Shown here piece by piece: positions 6,688-8,967 of a stretch of DNA of 8,967 bases; the stretch's first letter is position 1, and every line of letters starts with the position of its first letter. Where the stretch lies: assembly GCA_036733285.1 (NCBI GenBank), contig DAINAU010000169.1:1-8967 (forward strand). Direction: 5' to 3'. Position numbers and translations under genes: made by a program. The notes under the pieces are model-generated. The model did no database searches, was not told where the DNA came from, and worked only from the letters and a program-made list of their open reading frames with translations. This DNA comes from JAGOBX01 sp036733285 (GTDB lineage Bacteria; JAGOBX01).

Positions 6688-7503
6688 TTATTCCCACGTT
6701 TGAGTAGAAGCATTGTATGTTTGCGTAACATATTGTGTAGCATCCGTATCAGTCTCAACATGTCCATCTGCATAAGTTGTTGTCGCGGTTACATGTTCAT
6801 AAGTTATTTCTCTTGTATCACCGTCTTTTGGATTTGTTAAACTTGAATTTGGTCCCGCTGATGTTGAATGTGTCGTATTTGCATTATGCGTATAAGTAGT
6901 TGTTCCTCGCCCGTGTCCTCCACATCCGCCCATCACATCTATTAAATTTGCTGGATTATTCAATGCGTAAACATAATAGTTTAGTTCCTGCGGATTGCGG
7001 AATTTGTCGATAGAATCCATATCAAAATATTTTATGTCAAATCCAATAGATTTTAAAACGCCTGCAAGCCGCGCGAACATTCGATACATATAATAAACTA
7101 TCCCGTCATCCTGTCCGATAATCGGCTGCAATCTCTGCGGCGTTTCAACATAATTTTTCAAGTCAATAATTTGGTTCATCGGCATTTGTTCCTCTGCCAG
7201 CGGCATAACGCTCTGAATATTCAAAAACAATCTGTTCAGTTCATTGTTCATCAGAAGTTCATAATACAGTTTGTCTTTACTTATAAACCTGCCTGTCAAC
7301 GCATCATAATAACGAGTATTATAATAATACAATCCGCTTTCAGCGTCAAACCTTTTCCCTGTAAATTTCAAATCGTTTTCAGCGCTCCCGCTACTCGCGG
7401 TTACAGTTCCGAAAACATCGTATTCGTAAGTATTCACAGTATTTTCATTTTCGTCAATCAACTGCATAACGCTGCCCAGCCCGTCAAGCAAATAATAATT
7501 CAC
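6688..7503 (-). CDS. Truncated Rhs repeat-associated core protein, copy B (displaced C-terminus)
   Basis: The frame holds a clear Rhs core: YYLLDGLGSVMQLID (3-17), TYEYDVFG (25-32), FTGKRFDAESGLYYYNTRYY (47-66) and LTGRFISKD (69-77). Rhs/YD-repeat proteins form a beta-barrel shell, and their core end precedes a variable C-terminal tip. Here about 92 residues are inserted between GRFISKD and NPQELNYYVYALNNPANLID (170-189). Then come MGGCGG and an 82-residue tail (6688-6936) rich in Thr, Asp and His with no known toxin motif. Full Rhs proteins exceed 1000 residues, so this is 5'-truncated. The only start is a GTG at 7501-7503 with no ribosome binding site. Rhs-like coding extends past it to about 7542 (ETDKPVYQQRGDT), then a stop follows at 7567-7569. 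I read it as a displaced, probably silent cassette. It is richer in G+C than the genes on either side. Confidence 0.8.
   Translation of the reverse strand: MNYYLLDGLGSVMQLIDENENTVNTYEYDVFGTVTASSGSAENDLKFTGKRFDAESGLYYYNTRYYDALTGRFISKDKLYYELLMNNELNRLFLNIQSVMPLAEEQMPMNQIIDLKNYVETPQRLQPIIGQDDGIVYYMYRMFARLAGVLKSIGFDIKYFDMDSIDKFRNPQELNYYVYALNNPANLIDVMGGCGGHGRGTTTYTHNANTTHSTSAGPNSSLTNPKDGDTREITYEHVTATTTYADGHVETDTDATQYVTQTYNASTQTWE
6919..7272 (-). repeat. Rhs C-terminal repeat, copy B
   Basis: The block corresponds to 5649-6002 and 8646-8967. Copy B has more upstream Rhs sequence than copy A, continuing to about 7542. Translated, copies B and C differ at 6 of the 101 positions visible in both, by my count. 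Confidence 0.9.
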
Positions 7504-7550
7504 CGTATCGCCGCGCTGTTGATATACCGGTTTATCCGTTTCATAAAATA

Positions 7551-8363
7551 TTATTTTAAAATATTTTCATAATACTTTTTTATTTTATCCGGAATTTGAT
7601 TGTTTTTATTTAAGATATCGTAAATTGATTTACATTGTATTTTTTCTTCAAATGCCAGTTCTTTCTTACCAATTTTTACCAAAATATTGTATTTTTGAAA
7701 TGATAATCTAAGTTGTTCACGATTATATTGAGTATATTTATTTTTTAGTAAGAAATTTATTGCATTCAATAATTCAAAAGCATTTCCTTTTCCCTTGATA
7801 ATTTTTCTATATCGAATATCACTTATTTTAGATAATGCGCGGTAATAATTAAAACTTGAAGTATCAGAAGCAGTTAAAATTTTTTCTAAACATTGGATTG
7901 ATTCGTTGTAATAGTCCTTCCTTGTAACTGTTGATTTTATAGAGTATAATTCTCCTAATAAATATAAAGCTTCTATAATATAATCTGATTCTAAATGATA
8001 TTGATTTATTAAACTCAATAATATTTTTTCAGAATTATCGTATTCTTTTAAATCTATCAACAATCTTGCTTTATTCGTTAATACTTTTATTGTAGTAAAT
8101 GTGTTATTCCTATTATTTGCTAATATTTCTTTATATTTTTTTAATGCAAAATTGGAGTCTATTTTTTTATTCACATAATCTTTATAAATTAAATAAGATT
8201 CCGAGGTATCCGTCTTTATATCATTAAATGCATCTTCTGTATTAACTATGAAAAATGTTTTTTTATTAAACTTATCTTCCTTATAAAAGTATAGCATTAT
8301 TAACAAAATAAAAATGAATAAAACCAATAAAATTTTTATTCTAAATGATTTATAAAAAAACAT
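7551..8363 (-). CDS. Membrane-anchored TPR-like protein of unknown function, partner of Rhs tail copy C
   Basis: A 270-residue protein. After a basic N-terminus (KSFRIK), residues 10-27 form a single membrane helix, most simply a signal-anchor with the bulk outside the cytoplasm. Residues about 55-270 are helical. At least two segments resemble TPR-type helix pairs: about 94-122 (VLTNKARLLIDLKEYDNSEK and on) and 128-165 (EALYLLGELY ... ESIQCLEKIL). No catalytic motif is visible. The start is firm: AAGGAG lies 8 bases upstream. It begins 102 bases after Rhs copy C ends. Its stop codon (7551-7553) falls within about 10 bases of the point where Rhs copy B homology begins, so it seems to have been joined there by recombination. 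It is strongly AT-rich compared with the Rhs blocks. By position it is the cognate partner of the current Rhs tail; immunity, chaperone or anchoring are all possible. Confidence 0.78.
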   Translation of the reverse strand: MFFYKSFRIKILLVLFIFILLIMLYFYKEDKFNKKTFFIVNTEDAFNDIKTDTSESYLIYKDYVNKKIDSNFALKKYKEILANNRNNTFTTIKVLTNKARLLIDLKEYDNSEKILLSLINQYHLESDYIIEALYLLGELYSIKSTVTRKDYYNESIQCLEKILTASDTSSFNYYRALSKISDIRYRKIIKGKGNAFELLNAINFLLKNKYTQYNREQLRLSFQKYNILVKIGKKELAFEEKIQCKSIYDILNKNNQIPDKIKKYYENILK

Positions 8364-8371
8364 GCTTCTTT

Positions 8372-8377
8372 CTCCTT
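8372..8377 (-). promoter_or_regulatory. Ribosome binding site of the copy-C partner gene
   Basis: AAGGAG on the minus strand, 8 bases before the ATG at 8361-8363; near-ideal strength and spacing. Confidence 0.75.
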
Positions 8378-8429
8378 ATTGATATAATTATTAAATAAAA
8401 TTTCGATTATAACTTTTAATATACACCAA

Positions 8430-8435
8430 CCTCCT
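8430..8435 (-). promoter_or_regulatory. Perfect Shine-Dalgarno AGGAGG without an obvious gene
   Basis: AGGAGG lies in the 102-base gap between Rhs copy C and its partner gene. TTG and GTG follow at 0 and 3 bases, too close for normal initiation; ATT follows at 9 bases. From the GTG only 11 codons precede a stop. It may be the remnant of a lost start, a leader peptide or a pausing signal, or chance. Confidence 0.3.
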
Positions 8436-8465
8436 ACTGAAAATATGCGAGTGATTTGTAAATTA

Positions 8466-8967
8466 TTAATCTTCAACCCATGTCCATTCTGTATCAACAA
8501 TAACAGTTTTACCGGTAGCATCATCTATAAACTGATCTTGACGATATTTAACGCCATTTTCTTCCTTTTCTTTATCTATAGTTCTATCGAACGTGAAGCC
8601 TGGTTTCGTTGGTGCTCCCGGATCTTCCCAGTGTCCGCTTTTTCCGCCACACCCGCCTAACTTATCTATCAAATTCGCCGGATTATTCAGCGCGTAAACA
8701 TAATAATTTAATTCCTGCGGATTGCGGAATTTGTCGATGGAATCCATATCAAAATATTTTATGTCAAAACCAATGGATTTCAGAACGCGCTCCAGCCGGC
8801 CAAATATCCGATACATATAATAAACTATTCCATCATCCTGTCCGATAATCGGCTGTAGCCGCTGCGGCGTTTCAACATAATTTTTCAAGTCGATAATTTG
8901 TTGCATCGGCAGTTGTTCCTCTGCCAGCGGCATAACGCTCTGAATATTCAAAAACAATCTGTTCAGT
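8466..8967 (-). CDS. Rhs protein C-terminal end, copy C; 5' part outside window
   Basis: The frame stays open to the window edge (LNRLFLNIQSVMPLAEEQ at the visible start), so the gene begins outside. Residues 1-101 of the visible part are the shared Rhs C-terminal module, ending in NPQELNYYVYALNNPANLID. Then follow LGGCGG and a 65-residue tail (8466-8663) that differs completely from copies A and B. The tail is charged and aromatic (GHWEDPGAPTKPGF, then short beta-like strands, ending EWTWVED), and I recognise no toxin domain. In Rhs systems the tip is the exchangeable effector region. Being the most upstream copy, this is probably the end of the intact, expressed rhs gene. A TTG at 8955-8957 could be called as a start but sits inside the conserved module with no ribosome binding site. 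Whether upstream sequence is full length is unknown. Confidence 0.82.
   Translation of the reverse strand, partial: LNRLFLNIQSVMPLAEEQLPMQQIIDLKNYVETPQRLQPIIGQDDGIVYYMYRIFGRLERVLKSIGFDIKYFDMDSIDKFRNPQELNYYVYALNNPANLIDKLGGCGGKSGHWEDPGAPTKPGFTFDRTIDKEKEENGVKYRQDQFIDDATGKTVIVDTEWTWVED
8646..8967 (-). repeat. Rhs C-terminal repeat, copy C (continues past window)
   Basis: This block corresponds to 6919-7272 and 5649-6002. The similarity runs to the last base of the window and stops sharply on the low side at the GGC codons, where the three tails diverge. Confidence 0.9.

Noticed and set aside
6654..6773. N-terminal extension of the copy-B partner gene
   Set aside because: The extra 40 residues overlap the Rhs tail in another frame, would hide the membrane anchor, and the AGGTGA site supports the start at 6653.
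6559..7572. Plus-strand frames of 93 and 133 codons
   Set aside because: Both are antisense to Rhs copy B or its partner; no family resemblance. Similar antisense frames recur because the repeat itself recurs.
8336..8524. 62-codon minus-strand frame spanning the gap between copy C and its partner
   Set aside because: Overlaps both real genes out of frame, no ribosome binding site at its ATG, no recognisable sequence.
5556..8663. Known Rhs toxin families (HNH, deaminase, ADP-ribosyltransferase, NucA-type) in the tails
   Set aside because: None of the characteristic catalytic motifs is visible in the three tails.
8445..8848. Plus-strand frames of 71 and 79 codons
   Set aside because: Antisense to the conserved Rhs module of copy C.
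5649..8967. Insertion sequence or CRISPR explanation for the three repeats
   Set aside because: The repeats are coding Rhs segments about 350 bp long; no transposase, terminal inverted repeats, target duplications or regular short repeats are visible.

Overview
This window comes from a bacterium with an AT-rich genome and the standard genetic code. It is probably a diderm: it has a lipoprotein diacylglyceryl transferase, a secreted lamin-tail-domain protein, an atypical lipoprotein and Rhs-type surface or secreted proteins. The phylum cannot be fixed from the sequence. The mix would fit an FCB-type or Elusimicrobia-like lineage, but that is a guess. Every gene I can support is on the minus strand, so transcription runs from high to low coordinates.

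The right half (about 4575-8967) is the striking part. An approximately 100-residue segment from the C-terminal end of an Rhs protein occurs three times, almost unchanged: copy C at 8466-8967 (runs off the window), copy B at 6688-7503 and copy A at 5556-5981. Each copy keeps the same segment up to NPANLID, followed by GGC and a different C-terminal tail. Each is followed by a different AT-rich gene with its own good ribosome binding site and an N-terminal membrane anchor or lipoprotein signal (7551-8363, 6036-6653, 4575-5498). The layout is Rhs end + partner, displaced Rhs end + partner, displaced Rhs end + partner. It matches the known architecture of orphan rhs-CT/cdiA-CT cassettes, in which successive C-terminal swaps push old tails and partner genes downstream. 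Copy A has an in-frame amber codon where copy B has Tyr. Copy B starts abruptly right behind the previous partner gene. The tails match no toxin I know, and the partners look like membrane-anchored helical or TPR-like proteins rather than classical cytosolic immunity proteins.

The centre (2966-4519) holds a membrane TPR protein and lgt, 30 bp apart and likely cotranscribed. Next comes a two-gene isoprenoid unit (1046-2679): a UbiA-family prenyltransferase and, 2 bp after its stop, a divergent class I isoprenoid synthase. At the left edge (1-670) is the N-terminal part of a secreted lamin-tail-domain protein that is visibly richer in G+C than the genes beside it.

The two larger intergenic gaps (671-1045 and 2680-2965) contain small palindromes and shared short motifs that look like remnants of a dispersed intergenic repeat. 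I see no tRNA, rRNA, CRISPR array, transposase or riboswitch.
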